Shown one piece after another: positions 54,310-63,684 of a stretch of DNA of 64,000 nt; the stretch's first letter is position 1, and each line of letters opens with the position of its first letter. Both the position numbers and the translations under genes were made by a program. Under the pieces are notes generated by a model. It ran no database searches, had not been told where the DNA came from, and saw nothing but the letters and a program-made list of their open reading frames with translations. The DNA is from CAYUMU01 sp964445985 (lineage in GTDB: Bacteria > Planctomycetota > Planctomycetia > Pirellulales > S012-138). The stretch covers positions 27,505 through 91,504 of the forward strand of contig CAYUMU010000015.1 in NCBI GenBank assembly GCA_964445985.1, in the 5' to 3' direction.

Positions 54310-54810
54310 GCAGACGTTCTCCGAAACACAAATAAAGAATGGGAAGGAAGAAGAATGAGGTCCAACCGCTCCTCCAGCGCCGCCGCGGCTCTGGACAAGC
54401 GAAATCATCAACAGCCGCCACGCCTTGCGGATCGGCCACGAGATCCAGCCGTGATCGCGGAACACGAGGGTTGGCCCCCCGCGATAACATTTCCGTCACA
54501 GGACAAATCGAGTCAGGGTCGGGAAACGCTCTCGGGTAGGCTACGATCAACAGCGCCGCTCAGAGGCCTCGCAAAACCCAACTTCCCACGGGGGGGGTAG
54601 GCATTTAAAACCAAGAGCTACTCATTGCTTGTCTCATGGCGAGAAGACCCAGACAACTGAGCAGAACCTGGCAGGCAGAAGAGGGGTGGGCGAGACGTTA
54701 AATACTATCTATCAGGTTCGCCGAAAACTCCCCGTCATCGGGGGGGAAAGACGAAAAAGCACGGTCTAATGTCTTGCCAACAGGAGTGCCGCCGCGAGAG
54801 GATCGCACGC
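54310..54810. other. 501-bp region between divergent genes
   Basis: No supported coding frame. A CCCCG-TCAT-CGGGG hairpin lies near 54737-54751 upstream of the permease gene. Promoters for the DUF1559 gene and the permease must lie here, but none is distinct. Confidence 0.45.
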
Positions 54811-56310
54811 ATGACCGTCCCCACTATGCCTCGCCGTCAGCTCTCGTTGTTTGATTCCATCTGTATCACGGTGGGCATCATCATCGGGTCGGGCATTTAT
54901 GAAACCACGCCGCTGATCGCCGCCAATGTGTCGGGGGCCGGCGCGCTATTTTTAGTATGGACACTTGGGGCCGCGATTTCGCTGGCCGGCGCCCTCTGCT
55001 ATGCGGAATTGATTACGCATTACCCAGAAGAAGGAGGCGACTATGTGTTCCTCAATCGGGCCTTCGGAGGGGAGTGGGGGTTCCTCTTCGCTTGGGCACA
55101 GTTTTGGGTCGTGCGGCCCGGCTCCATTGGCGCCATGGCCTATGTGTTTGCCCAATACGCCAACCGGCTGCTGCCGCTCGATGCCGCCACCGCTTACCCG
55201 CACACGGTGTACGCCTGCGGGGCGATTGCCCTACTCACGCTGCTCAACGCCACCGGAGCCCGCCAAGGCAAGTACACACAAAACATCCTCAGCGTGGCCA
55301 AGGTGGCTGGCCTGCTGGCCCTGTTCGCCGTGGCCGCTTGGGCTACTCTCAGCGCATCGGAACCGTTGGGCCAGCATCCGCCGGCAGCGACAACCAACGC
55401 CGCGCCCCCTTCGTTTGGGCTGGCCATGATCCTGGTGCTGTTTGCCTACGGCGGCTGGAGCGAAATTGCCTTGGTTGCGGCCGAGGTGCGGGAACCGCGC
55501 AAGAACATTCTGCCAGCCTTGATTTTAGGGCTGGCCACGGTGGCCGTGGTCTACCTCCTCACCAACGCCGCCTTCCTCATGGTGCTGGGCTTCGACGGCG
55601 TGCGACAGCCTGGCGTGGCCGCCAACACCTTGGAGCGCGTGCTAGGACCCAGCGGCGGCAAAGCCATGAGCCTGCTGATCTGCGTATCCGCCCTGGGCGC
55701 CGTGGCGGGCCAGATCTTTGCCGGAGCCCGCATCTTCTATGCGTTTGGACGCGAGCATCGCGGGTTCTCCGCCCTGGGGGTATGGAACGCCCGCCTCGAT
55801 ACCCCGCTTCGTTCGCTGCTGGCTCAAGCGGCGATCACGCTGCTGCTGGCGGTCCTGTTCGGCACGCCCCTGTGGAACCGCCTCCTCGGCCGAACCAACA
55901 ACCTTGCCGCCGAAGGCTCCCAGGCATTCGAGCAACTGGTCTACTTCACCACGCCGGCCGTGTGGTTTTTCTACCTGATGGTCGGCATGGCCCTGTTCCG
56001 ATTGCGGAGAACTTCTCGCGACTCAGCAGGCATGGCGTCCGTGCCAACCCAACCAGAAAACGGCTCGACCGAGTGTACCGCCACGCCTGCGGCAAACGCC
56101 TTCCGCGTGCCGGGCTACCCATTCACGCCCATCGTGTTCTGCCTATCGAGCGCGGCGCTGCTCCAAAGCAGCCTGACGCACGCCTTCAGCAACCGGTCGT
56201 ACGAAGCATTCTGGTCGCTCGGCATCTTGGGAGTGGGCCTGGTGCTGGCCTACTTCAGCCGGCGACAGATGAACAACTTGCCGATTTCCTCCATAGAGAT
56301 CGACGACTAA
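54811..56310 (+). CDS. APC-superfamily amino-acid permease
   Basis: A 499-residue inner-membrane transporter with about 12 TM segments. TM1 carries the unwound substrate-binding motif IIIGSGIYETTP. TM6 lies near FGLAMILVLFAYGGWSEIALVAAEVREPRKNILPA, both hallmarks of the LAT/APC family. The C-terminal part contains a Thr/Ser-rich loop (about 405-440) and two last segments. Substrate unknown, probably amino acids. Start chosen at ATG 54811, with GAGAGG upstream; an earlier in-frame ATG at 54769 adds a charged segment. Stands alone. Confidence 0.85.
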   Translation: MTVPTMPRRQLSLFDSICITVGIIIGSGIYETTPLIAANVSGAGALFLVWTLGAAISLAGALCYAELITHYPEEGGDYVFLNRAFGGEWGFLFAWAQFWVVRPGSIGAMAYVFAQYANRLLPLDAATAYPHTVYACGAIALLTLLNATGARQGKYTQNILSVAKVAGLLALFAVAAWATLSASEPLGQHPPAATTNAAPPSFGLAMILVLFAYGGWSEIALVAAEVREPRKNILPALILGLATVAVVYLLTNAAFLMVLGFDGVRQPGVAANTLERVLGPSGGKAMSLLICVSALGAVAGQIFAGARIFYAFGREHRGFSALGVWNARLDTPLRSLLAQAAITLLLAVLFGTPLWNRLLGRTNNLAAEGSQAFEQLVYFTTPAVWFFYLMVGMALFRLRRTSRDSAGMASVPTQPENGSTECTATPAANAFRVPGYPFTPIVFCLSSAALLQSSLTHAFSNRSYEAFWSLGILGVGLVLAYFSRRQMNNLPISSIEIDD

Positions 56311-56332
56311 GAATCCCCCCTATGCATTCGTC

Positions 56333-56352
56333 ATTCCCGCGAAGGCGGGAAT
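56333..56352 (+). repeat. ATTCCCGCGAAGGCGGGAAT palindrome, family C copy 2
   Basis: A 20-bp repeat with hairpin arms CCCGC/GCGGG around GAAG. It differs from 27124-27143 (opposite strand) only in the outer arms. Lies 23 bp after the permease stop, where it may act as a terminator. Confidence 0.5.
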
Positions 56353-56435
56353 CCAGGCGCGGCGGTTACAGCTCTGCAATCAATATCGATTGAGACACGA
56401 ACTGCATTGCGGGAAGCTATCCTTCACCCGGCCTC

Positions 56436-57509
56436 TTAAAAAGCCAACGCCCCGCGGATCATGAACGCATTGTCGGGATCGAAGTCGGGCGAGCCGTCGC
56501 TGAACTCCACCTTGCGGGCAAACACATAGCCAGCCTCCACGCGCAACGTGGGGCCAGCAAAGGCACGCTGTTCCATGCCGACGATGAACCGCAGATCGCT
56601 ATAGCTCATCACGTCTTTCGTGGTCGGCGTATTGATCGCCCAGGCGCCGCCGCCAAACTCGCCGGCCAGATACACCCACCGCGACCATTCCGGCGTGGCG
56701 TCGAATCGGTAGGCCGCCTTGGGCTTGGGAAACGCAGCCATCACTTCGATATCGTCGCTGGGGTTCCAGAGAACGCCGGCGCCAGGCACGAACGGGTAAT
56801 CTTCGCGATCCAAGTACACAATGCCGCCCACCAGCTTCAACGTGGGCGACCAGGTCACAATGCTCAACGCCCTGGCTCCAATTCGCAGCGCGTCGGAACT
56901 ACCGTTCTCCAGGTCGCTGTACCAGCCGGGCGTGATGGCCAGATCCAGCGTCCAGCGTTCGCTGTGCCGGTACAAGAACCGCACATCCAGGTAGAAGTCG
57001 TACACCTGGTCCGGCAGCGTAGGCGTGCCAGGCGCGTCGCCGGTGGAGAAGTAATGCACGCCAAAGCCGGGCGTGAGAATCAGCGGCATCTTCTCCGTGA
57101 GCGGAAAAGCCCACGTGCCGAAGACATCGATATCGGTGATGCTGAACGAATCATCGACGATCCGCGTGCCCACCACGCTGGCCGCCTGGAAGGCCGTTTG
57201 GCACTCGGCGGAAATCACCATTGGCCCCGTGCCAGCGTCGTCCTGGTACGGATAGAACGGGTCGAACGACTCGTCGGCCTGCCGAAGGTCGCGTCCGGCC
57301 GCTTCGATGTTGGGGTCGAGTTTGACCAACCGAATCGGAGGCAGCGGTTCCATCTCCGCGTCCGTCGCTCGCGCGGTGGTGCGGCGCGAGGAAAGCACCG
57401 AACCGCGTTCCGAGTCGTGGGGAGCCGCATCCGAATCGGCGCGCGCCCCACTCGCCAGCACGAAGCCAGCCAGCGCAAAGGCAGCGGATACGGACAAGAT
57501 CCAACGCAT
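56436..57509 (-). CDS. Outer-membrane beta-barrel protein (DUF6268-like)
   Basis: A 357-residue exported protein: signal peptide 1-24 (LSVSAAFALAGFVLASGARAD). The mature part has alternating-residue strands typical of outer-membrane barrels: GTWAFPLTEKMPLILTPGF, YDFYLDVRFLYRHSERWT, LDLAITPGWYSD, LKLVGGIVYLDREDYPFV, and it ends in Phe (RGALAF), the usual last residue of a barrel. Two-thirds of the length are strands with aromatic belts. Start ATG 57509. The family is common in Planctomycetes; a function as channel or adhesion barrel is unknown. Confidence 0.75.
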   Translation of the reverse strand: MRWILSVSAAFALAGFVLASGARADSDAAPHDSERGSVLSSRRTTARATDAEMEPLPPIRLVKLDPNIEAAGRDLRQADESFDPFYPYQDDAGTGPMVISAECQTAFQAASVVGTRIVDDSFSITDIDVFGTWAFPLTEKMPLILTPGFGVHYFSTGDAPGTPTLPDQVYDFYLDVRFLYRHSERWTLDLAITPGWYSDLENGSSDALRIGARALSIVTWSPTLKLVGGIVYLDREDYPFVPGAGVLWNPSDDIEVMAAFPKPKAAYRFDATPEWSRWVYLAGEFGGGAWAINTPTTKDVMSYSDLRFIVGMEQRAFAGPTLRVEAGYVFARKVEFSDGSPDFDPDNAFMIRGALAF

Positions 57510-57938
57510 GGGGCATCCGGGCGGGGACGGTTGGTGCCGACGAAACCTTGACGGATTGGCCGCCGTGAGCGCATAGCATCTTCCCACGGCCGAATGCCGG
57601 CGGGGGAGTATCGCCGCGCGGGCGTAACCCAACAACCTCAATTTCGGTTTCCCACGCCCTGCGAGCAGCAGCAAAATACCGCAAAGTGAGCGATAGCTAA
57701 GAGCTGCTAGCGGTTGCCGATCCGGTTGCGGGGACAAGGAAGTTCAGCGCGGCCGGCCAAGTGCGAAAGTGCAAGCCGAGCGGCGGAAGGCGTGGGGCAG
57801 TGGCTGGTTGTTGATAGCTGGGCGATTCGTTGAGATGGTGGGCCGGTTATTCAAGTGGGGCCATCCCGGCGACCAGGAAGGGGGGCGACCGGAAAGCAAG
57901 CCGATGGCCCGCGATTCTTCGGCGCCATGTGAACCAGC
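57510..57938. other. 429-bp gap without a supported gene
   Basis: Upstream region of the barrel gene and 3' side of the WYL gene. No distinctive element seen. Confidence 0.4.
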
Positions 57939-58904
57939 TTACGCGTAGCGCTTTGCCATATTCTCCGCCCGGCCCTTGATCATCTCCCGCAGCTCCGGGG
58001 GGCTTAACACTTCCACCTGGTCGGCGTAGCCCATGATCCACCAGGAGATTTCCCACAGCCCCGATACCTGCACGGTAAAGTCGAGCGAGCCGTCGGCGTT
58101 GAGCTGGGTTCGCTGGGTCTTGTGCCAGGTGACTTCGTTCACGTTCCTGGCCACCAGCGGAGCAAACCGCAACCGCACCTCGCGGTCGGGGCCCGCTTCG
58201 GGAATCAGATGCCAGGCGTTTCGCAAATAGCGTTCAATGCTAAAGCCCCGCGGCAGGTGGAAGCTGTCTTCCAACGGCTCCACTCCGTGCACCCGCGCCA
58301 CGTTGAAGGTCCGCAGCCCCCGATGCAAAGAAGACCGGCCAATCACGTACCAACTGCGGCGGCTGAACAGCATGCGATAAGGGCTGAGCTTGGTCTGAAT
58401 CTGTTCGCCTTCGGCCACGCTGTCGTAAGTCAACCGCACGTTCTTCCGGCCGGTAATGGCCTCCAGCAGTTGCCGATAAATGGCGTCGTTCTGCGCCACC
58501 TGGCGATTGATCGGTTCGATCAGAATTCGCACCGCGTGCGTTTGCTGCCCCACGTGCTCTCGCAGTCGGGCAGGCAGGCCGCTTTCGAGCTTGAGCGCGG
58601 CGCTGGTCGCCGGCTCGTAGAAGGGAATGTCGGGGGCCACCTGGTGGCAGAGCACCAAGATGGCCATCGCTTCCTCGGGCGTGAACTGCGTGGGCGGCAG
58701 CAACCGCGTGCCGACGAGCCGGTAGCATTGCTCCGACTCGTCGAACAACACGTTGATCCCCGATTGCCGCAACAACTCGACGTCGCGATGAATCGTGCGG
58801 CGGTTAACTCCAAGTGCCCGCGCCAGCGAAGGCGCGTTGTGCCCTCGCGACGATTGCAACAGGTTCACCAATTCCAAAAGCCGCGTCGCCCGTGGTTGTT
58901 TCAT
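57939..58904 (-). CDS. WYL-domain transcriptional regulator (YafY-type)
   Basis: A 321-residue regulator: an N-terminal winged helix (about 1-60, MKQPRATRLLELVNLLQ, ALGVNRRTIHRDVELLRQSG) and a WYL domain (about 140-235) with LSPYRMLFSRRSWYVIGRSS and LRTFNVARVHGV. The WYL fold binds nucleic acid or cyclic ligands; members repress genes for metabolism, DNA repair or defence islands. Its start lies 101 bp inside the 3' end of the upstream TolC-like gene (as TGATG in another frame), so the two are probably co-transcribed. Confidence 0.92.
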   Translation of the reverse strand: MKQPRATRLLELVNLLQSSRGHNAPSLARALGVNRRTIHRDVELLRQSGINVLFDESEQCYRLVGTRLLPPTQFTPEEAMAILVLCHQVAPDIPFYEPATSAALKLESGLPARLREHVGQQTHAVRILIEPINRQVAQNDAIYRQLLEAITGRKNVRLTYDSVAEGEQIQTKLSPYRMLFSRRSWYVIGRSSLHRGLRTFNVARVHGVEPLEDSFHLPRGFSIERYLRNAWHLIPEAGPDREVRLRFAPLVARNVNEVTWHKTQRTQLNADGSLDFTVQVSGLWEISWWIMGYADQVEVLSPPELREMIKGRAENMAKRYA

Positions 58905-61158
58905 CAGCGTGGTTGACAGTCAGAGTGAGAGACCTGGGGCGGAGTTGCCGACCCCGCTGGCTGAGCAGCAAGTCTTGCCGGCGCGGCCCTGCTTGCCGCC
59001 ACAGGGTTGCGCTGCCCCCTTGAGGTTGCGGCCGCAAGCGACCGGAACCCGCGGGAGCCGGCATGGTTTCCATCGAATCCACCTCGCTGTCGCTGGGATA
59101 GATTTCCTCGGGGCCGGGGGTCAGCTCGCTGATCGGCGGCCGTCCGCCCGTGGCGGGGCACTGGTCCACCGGCCCGCGGCTGAACACTTGCGGACGCGTT
59201 ACCCCGTAGTCGATGAACAGGCCAGCGTCTCGCTCGCGAGCACGCTCGCGGGCGTCGTAGTAGGCCTTGCCGGGCCACACCGACTCGGCCAGGTACACGC
59301 TGTTGTATTCCAAGATGCTGCCCTTGCGGAAGTGGACGTTGGCAATGGATCGATTGTAATTGACAACCGCCCGATAGTATTCCTTTTCTGCCTGGGCTTC
59401 ACGGCGGGTGGCGTCGCGAAGGTCGCGATACAGGTCGCGGCCGGCCTGAATCGCCACGCCCTGGCCTACCTCGATGCGAGTCCGCACATAGTAGGTTTCA
59501 CGCTTGGCCGACATCCACGAGTTGAACCGTGCCCGCACCAATTCGTGATTGCTTTGCAGGTCGCGGTAAGCGTCGGCCAGCAAGTGCGAGACCTCCAGTT
59601 CCTGGTCTTGCAAAATGGCCCGCTCGCGAGTGAGTTGCAATTGAGCGTTGCGAACGCCCGCCAGTTGCCGGCGGAAACCGATGGGCATGTTGAAGTTCAA
59701 CCCCAGTTCCCACTCTTGGAAGTTGCCGTCGGTCAGCGTGGAGAAAGCGTTGCTGCCCTCGTAGGGGAACACGCCCCGGCCATTGGGATCGATCAGGTCG
59801 TCGCCCGCTCCCAGCCAGCGATACAGGGCCACCGCGTCCAGCCGGGGCAACAGGAAGTTGCGCGAGGCAATCAATTCCATTTCCCGCCGCTTGATTTCCC
59901 ACTTTTGCGCCCGCAGGTTCACGTTGCGATTGTTGGCTTCCCAGTGAATTTCGCTCCAGTCGAGCACATAGGGAGCGGTCGTCGGGGTGTCGGTGGGGCG
60001 AATCAGGCGACCGTCGCTGCTGGCGATGCCCATCAGGTATCGCAAGCGATTCTCGGCGGCCAGCAGGTCGCGCAGCGTGCTCTTGAGCTGGGCCTCGAAG
60101 CTGTAGTATTCGCTCAGCACCTGCGAGAAGGGAATTTCGTCACCCTCCTGGATGCCCACCTCGCGCTTGGCGGCGATCTTGCTGTAGTAGTCTCGCAAGG
60201 CGTCGCGGCCCCGTCGATCGGCGTCCAATGCCCGATAGGCAAAGTGCAGTTCCCAGTAGGCGGACTCCACCTGGTTGGCCAGGTTTTGAACGTTGGCCTC
60301 GAACCCGGCCAGGGTAATGTCGTTATTGATCCGGGCAATCACCACGCCGTTGTAAATGCCCGGCTGGCTGCCGGGGCCGGCAATGCGGTTGAACAAGGCC
60401 CCGTTGCCCTGCAACAACGGTTGGTTCACGCCGACTTCAAAGTTGGTCAGGTAGTCGCTCGGTGCGGCCCGCGTGGGAATATTATTGCCCGTATAAACCG
60501 TGTTGTTGCGGGCAAAGAACCGTCCACCGCTGACGGCCGTTTTGGCCAGTTCCGCTTGGAAGGTGGCCGACTCGGTTTGCGTGACCAGCGGTTGGAACAA
60601 GTCCACCACCGGGTTGATGATGCGGTTTTGCGGTCGCTCGGTGCGACCCCACAAAATGCTGCTGCTGAGTTGGGCATCGAACGCGCTCAAGGCCGCCTCG
60701 GTGCCAATGCCGCCGAAGCCGCCGGCCGGGTTCGAGTCTTGAATGGCCGGGTCGTACACCGTGGTCACGCCATCGCCCGCCGCGCCCGCCGTTCGCAGCA
60801 AGTTGTCGGGCACGGCCGCCACGGCGGTCACCGCGGCGCTGGTGCCAGGCACCACCACCTGGCGAACCACCTTGCTGTTGATCAGCGAGATCTGCATCGC
60901 CTCTTCCAGCGACAAATCCCAGAAGTTCTCCGGCTTCATCTGCTCGTAGTTATCGAGCGAGATGGGCGCCGTGGCGAACCTCACCTCGTCGAGCGTGCAG
61001 CTATCGACGTCGGGGCTCTCCATTTGCGTGGCGACCCCTTTGTAATGGGACAGATCGCCATCCTCAAAGAAGTAAAACGTCCGGCTCGGCGCACATCCGG
61101 TGTAAAGCATTACCCAGGACAGTGCGAGTGCCCAATATCTTCTTGCTTCACGGCTCAT
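58804..61158 (-). CDS. TolC-family outer-membrane efflux lipoprotein (784 aa)
   Basis: A long TolC-like protein: lipobox YTGCAP with Cys22 after the hydrophobic LALSWVMLY. Coiled-coil-rich regions follow, such as GFEANVQNLANQVESAYWEL and SEYYSFEAQLKSTLRDLLAAENRL, and later QLQLTRERAILQDQELEVSHLLADAYRDL, as in outer-membrane factors. It should be the outer-membrane channel of an efflux or secretion machine; no inner-membrane partner is adjacent. The last 45 residues are Arg/Gln-rich and lie inside the WYL gene's 5' end, so the true C-terminus may be altered by a frameshift. Start ATG 61158. Confidence 0.85.
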   Translation of the reverse strand: MSREARRYWALALSWVMLYTGCAPSRTFYFFEDGDLSHYKGVATQMESPDVDSCTLDEVRFATAPISLDNYEQMKPENFWDLSLEEAMQISLINSKVVRQVVVPGTSAAVTAVAAVPDNLLRTAGAAGDGVTTVYDPAIQDSNPAGGFGGIGTEAALSAFDAQLSSSILWGRTERPQNRIINPVVDLFQPLVTQTESATFQAELAKTAVSGGRFFARNNTVYTGNNIPTRAAPSDYLTNFEVGVNQPLLQGNGALFNRIAGPGSQPGIYNGVVIARINNDITLAGFEANVQNLANQVESAYWELHFAYRALDADRRGRDALRDYYSKIAAKREVGIQEGDEIPFSQVLSEYYSFEAQLKSTLRDLLAAENRLRYLMGIASSDGRLIRPTDTPTTAPYVLDWSEIHWEANNRNVNLRAQKWEIKRREMELIASRNFLLPRLDAVALYRWLGAGDDLIDPNGRGVFPYEGSNAFSTLTDGNFQEWELGLNFNMPIGFRRQLAGVRNAQLQLTRERAILQDQELEVSHLLADAYRDLQSNHELVRARFNSWMSAKRETYYVRTRIEVGQGVAIQAGRDLYRDLRDATRREAQAEKEYYRAVVNYNRSIANVHFRKGSILEYNSVYLAESVWPGKAYYDARERARERDAGLFIDYGVTRPQVFSRGPVDQCPATGGRPPISELTPGPEEIYPSDSEVDSMETMPAPAGSGRLRPQPQGGSATLWRQAGPRRQDLLLSQRGRQLRPRSLTLTVNHADETTTGDAAFGIGEPVAIVARAQRAFAGAGTWS

Positions 61159-61693
61159 CTGATAGCACGCCTTTTCGAGGATGCAGTTGATTTCGGCGAA
61201 AGGGGGTCCGCCGCCACCTAGTGCGCAGGGCGCCCCTCTCGGCAGCCCAGGCAGTAAAGTCGGCTGAATCGATATCGACGAGATAACCGGCAATCTTCAG
61301 CGAAATGCTACAATCCTAAACGTCCGCCAAACCCGCAACGTGACCGCACGCCTCCCAGTTCGCCCGATCTACACCTTCCGCGGCCTGGCGCCTGCTTTCG
61401 CTGCCAGCAACGCTAACGCCCCATGGCCCCATCAAACCCCGTTACCCCCGATGCGCCCTGCCACCCATTCGACGCGGCACGGGGGCGCGACAAGTTGGCG
61501 CGGCACAATTCTTGCCAATCATCCAGCAGGCTGGGGGGTTGGCGGCCCTCGCCCACTGCGGCCAGACTTTAATCCGGCGGGGTGGCACTGGCGGCTGTCG
61601 CCCCCCCAACGCCCCCCAGTCGTGTGCCACTGGCTATGCCAGGCAAAGCCAGTGGCACCCTACGCCGTTGGGAGCCAATTGAAGATCCACAGA
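61159..61693. other. 535-bp gap without a supported gene
   Basis: Small frames are Pro/Arg-rich and rejected. The notable element is the 12-bp inverted repeat at 61624-61658. Confidence 0.45.
61624..61658. repeat. 12-bp inverted repeat, family D
   Basis: GTGCCACTGGCT (61624-61635) and AGCCAGTGGCAC (61647-61658) are perfect complements with an 11-nt loop. From memory, similar GTGCCACTGGC palindromes are scattered in planctomycete genomes; this needs checking. Confidence 0.5.
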
Positions 61694-62371
61694 CTATCGG
61701 GAACCTATTTGCCGAGGATACTTACCGGGGCTTGATCCTGCTGGCCGCATTGTATTCGGACGTGTCGAACATTCGTGGACGGTCACCGCTGCCAAGGTGG
61801 AATCCGAAAGTCGGTTCCGCTTTCTCAGGTAGGCCTTGGCTGAGTCGGCCATGGTGACCAGGGCGGCGCCCATCATGACGGCGTCTTTGATCACGAGCCG
61901 GCCGCGGCCGCTCAGGTAGGGGAAGCCGTGCTCGGTGTCGCCCAAGTTGGGCACCCAGGTTTCGGGCGTGGTGATCAAAAACGACAGGGTGACGAACGAC
62001 ATGATGAAGACTGAGAAACTGCCCACCGCCGCCGCTTGTGGAAGCCAAGGGTGCAGGCACAGCAGCAGTCCGTACAGCACGATCACGGCGCCCAAGCCAA
62101 TGGCGAACTCATAGGTATGGTTGGCTTGATGCCAGGCGCGATTCTCGGAATTGAGAACGCCTTCGGGGTTCATGTGGGGCTTATAGTTTTCGGCGTCGGC
62201 ATAGAAGAAGCTCATGAAGGGGCTGTTGGCGACGAAGGGCACGATCCCATCGGCCTCGTAGGGAAATATCTTGAGTCCGCCGATCCAGAGCAGCACCACG
62301 ATCAGCCCTACGCGGGTGACGGTAATGCCCAGCTTGTCCGTTCGCGCGGCGAGTTCAAAAGCCTGTTGCAT
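61694..62371 (-). CDS. rclC: DUF417/YkgB-type membrane protein, RclC orthologue
   Basis: A 225-residue inner-membrane protein with about four TM segments. Long stretches coincide with E. coli RclC/YkgB as I remember it: YEADGIVPFVANSPFMSFFY, NRAWHQANHTY, TLSFLITTPETWVP, HGFPYLSGRGRLV and IKDAVMMGAAL. RclC belongs to the reactive-chlorine resistance (rcl) set. The C-terminus here extends about 30 residues beyond RclC as a polar tail. An AraC-family regulator lies 118 bp upstream, like the rclR-rclABC layout, though the regulator's N-terminal domain differs and rclA and rclB are absent. Confidence 0.88.
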   Translation of the reverse strand: MQQAFELAARTDKLGITVTRVGLIVVLLWIGGLKIFPYEADGIVPFVANSPFMSFFYADAENYKPHMNPEGVLNSENRAWHQANHTYEFAIGLGAVIVLYGLLLCLHPWLPQAAAVGSFSVFIMSFVTLSFLITTPETWVPNLGDTEHGFPYLSGRGRLVIKDAVMMGAALVTMADSAKAYLRKRNRLSDSTLAAVTVHECSTRPNTMRPAGSSPGKYPRQIGSR

Positions 62372-62489
62372 GTTGATGATCCTTCTTTGGTCGCCTCCGG
62401 CAGGTATTGATTACCGGGGGCTGGTGGTTCGTTGTCCGCTAAGAAGGATTATCGGCGGGCTGCGCGGAAGGAAGAATGGACGTCTGGCC

Positions 62490-63536
62490 CTAAGTCATGG
62501 ACAGATTGCTCCCGCCGCGAATTTCGGTCTCAAACTCCCGGAAGTAGGTTGGCGAGTAGCCGGTGGCTTTTTTGAATAGCCGGCTGAAGTAGAGCTCGTC
62601 GTTGAAGCCCAACTCGCGGGCAATTTTTTTAACGGGTTTCAGCGTATGCAGCAGTTGCCACTTGGCATGGATCAGGATGCGGTTGCGGATCAATTCGGTG
62701 GGCGTGGCGCCCAGTTGCTCGCGCACGATGCGGCCGAGGGTTTTGGGGGCGATGTGTAGTAGTTTGGCGTAGTCGGCGGGTGCATGCAGCGAGTGGTAGT
62801 TGGCCTCGATCAGCTCGCGCAGTTCCCCCAGAACGGGGTGTTGGGGATCGGCCGCGGTTGGTCCACAAGCGGTTTGCGATGTTTTGAGCCGGGTGGCGAG
62901 AATCAGCAGAATTTTGAGGTAGGCCAACATGATTTCGCCGCCAGCCAGAGCCTGGTCGCGCTGTTCTGTTTGTAGATTTTTGAGTAGCCGGCTGACTTGG
63001 CGGAATGCTTGATTGTTTAAGGGAACGACGGGCGTGCCGTAGGGATCGTTGAACAGAATTCCGCTGCAACCGACCTCGGCATGGAAGGTTTCGACGCAGA
63101 GAAAGTTGGCGTGGAAGTAAATGAATTGGCCCGCGGTGGGTTGTTGGGGAACGAGGCGGATGTGTTGGTAGGGGACAAAGAACAGCAGGGCTGGCGACTC
63201 GTAAGAGAACTGGGAAGCGTTGGCCCAACAGACGCCCGAGCCTGACTCGATGAGGTAGATGGCGAAGCAGTTGGTGCGCGGCGGTTCGTGGGGCTGTTGT
63301 ATTCTCTCCAATTGGCCCACGCGAATGGGCGGATCGCCACGGCGGGGGTCGTAGAGATGGTTTGGTTGCTCGACTTGGGACAATGGCGCCGCTTTGGCCG
63401 CGGGGACATTCTGTCGTGGTGAGCGATCAACCGCTGTTCGACTATCCATCGAATAAGAAAGGTTTGATGTTTTGAACGAGTCGCAGGCGCTCATGGTCGT
63501 TGTGCCGAAGCATCGGATGATTCCACGCTTCCACAT
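62490..63536 (-). CDS. AraC-family transcriptional regulator
   Basis: A 348-residue regulator. A cupin-like ligand-binding N-terminal domain (NCFAIYLIESGSGVCWAN, PALLFFVPYQHIRLVP, FIYFHANFLCVETFH) is followed by an AraC-type double HTH at about 240-335 (DYAKLLHIAPKTLGRIVRE, VKKIARELGFNDELYFSRLFKKATGYSPTYFREFE). Start at ATG 63536 (GGAG directly before, poor spacing); ATGs at 63494 and 63449 are alternatives. Located upstream of rclC, which it may control. The truncated ATPase-partner gene ends 17 bp upstream on the same strand. Cys-rich N-terminus could be redox-responsive, unproven. Confidence 0.85.
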   Translation of the reverse strand: MWKRGIIRCFGTTTMSACDSFKTSNLSYSMDSRTAVDRSPRQNVPAAKAAPLSQVEQPNHLYDPRRGDPPIRVGQLERIQQPHEPPRTNCFAIYLIESGSGVCWANASQFSYESPALLFFVPYQHIRLVPQQPTAGQFIYFHANFLCVETFHAEVGCSGILFNDPYGTPVVPLNNQAFRQVSRLLKNLQTEQRDQALAGGEIMLAYLKILLILATRLKTSQTACGPTAADPQHPVLGELRELIEANYHSLHAPADYAKLLHIAPKTLGRIVREQLGATPTELIRNRILIHAKWQLLHTLKPVKKIARELGFNDELYFSRLFKKATGYSPTYFREFETEIRGGSNLSMT

Positions 63537-63553
63537 CTCCAGAGTTGCAACTT

Positions 63554-63682
63554 TCAGCCAATGTTAATCCGAACTTGAATCCGCGGCAACTTCACGCCGT
63601 GATGCCGAATGAAACCGTTTGCGATTTCTTCATCAGCGGGATCTTCCGGAATAACAATGACGTGGGGCCTGTACTTGTTCAT
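63554..63682 (-). pseudogene. Truncated partner gene of the AAA ATPase (42 aa)
   Basis: A 42-codon frame reading MNKYRPHVIVIPEDPADEEI and on to a TGA at 63554. From memory, a family of about 230-residue proteins paired with AAA ATPases starts PRVxVIPEDxAN...xANGF; the first 25 residues fit and the rest is missing. It begins 2 nt after the ATPase stop (TAG-CC-ATG), as a partner gene would. I interpret it as a truncated remnant. Alternatively it is a very short real gene. Confidence 0.45.
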
Positions 63683-63684
63683 GG

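Noticed and set aside
61340..61735. 131-codon frame upstream of rclC on the plus strand
   Set aside because: Pro/Ala/Arg-rich without Shine-Dalgarno or domain, and contains the family D inverted repeat.
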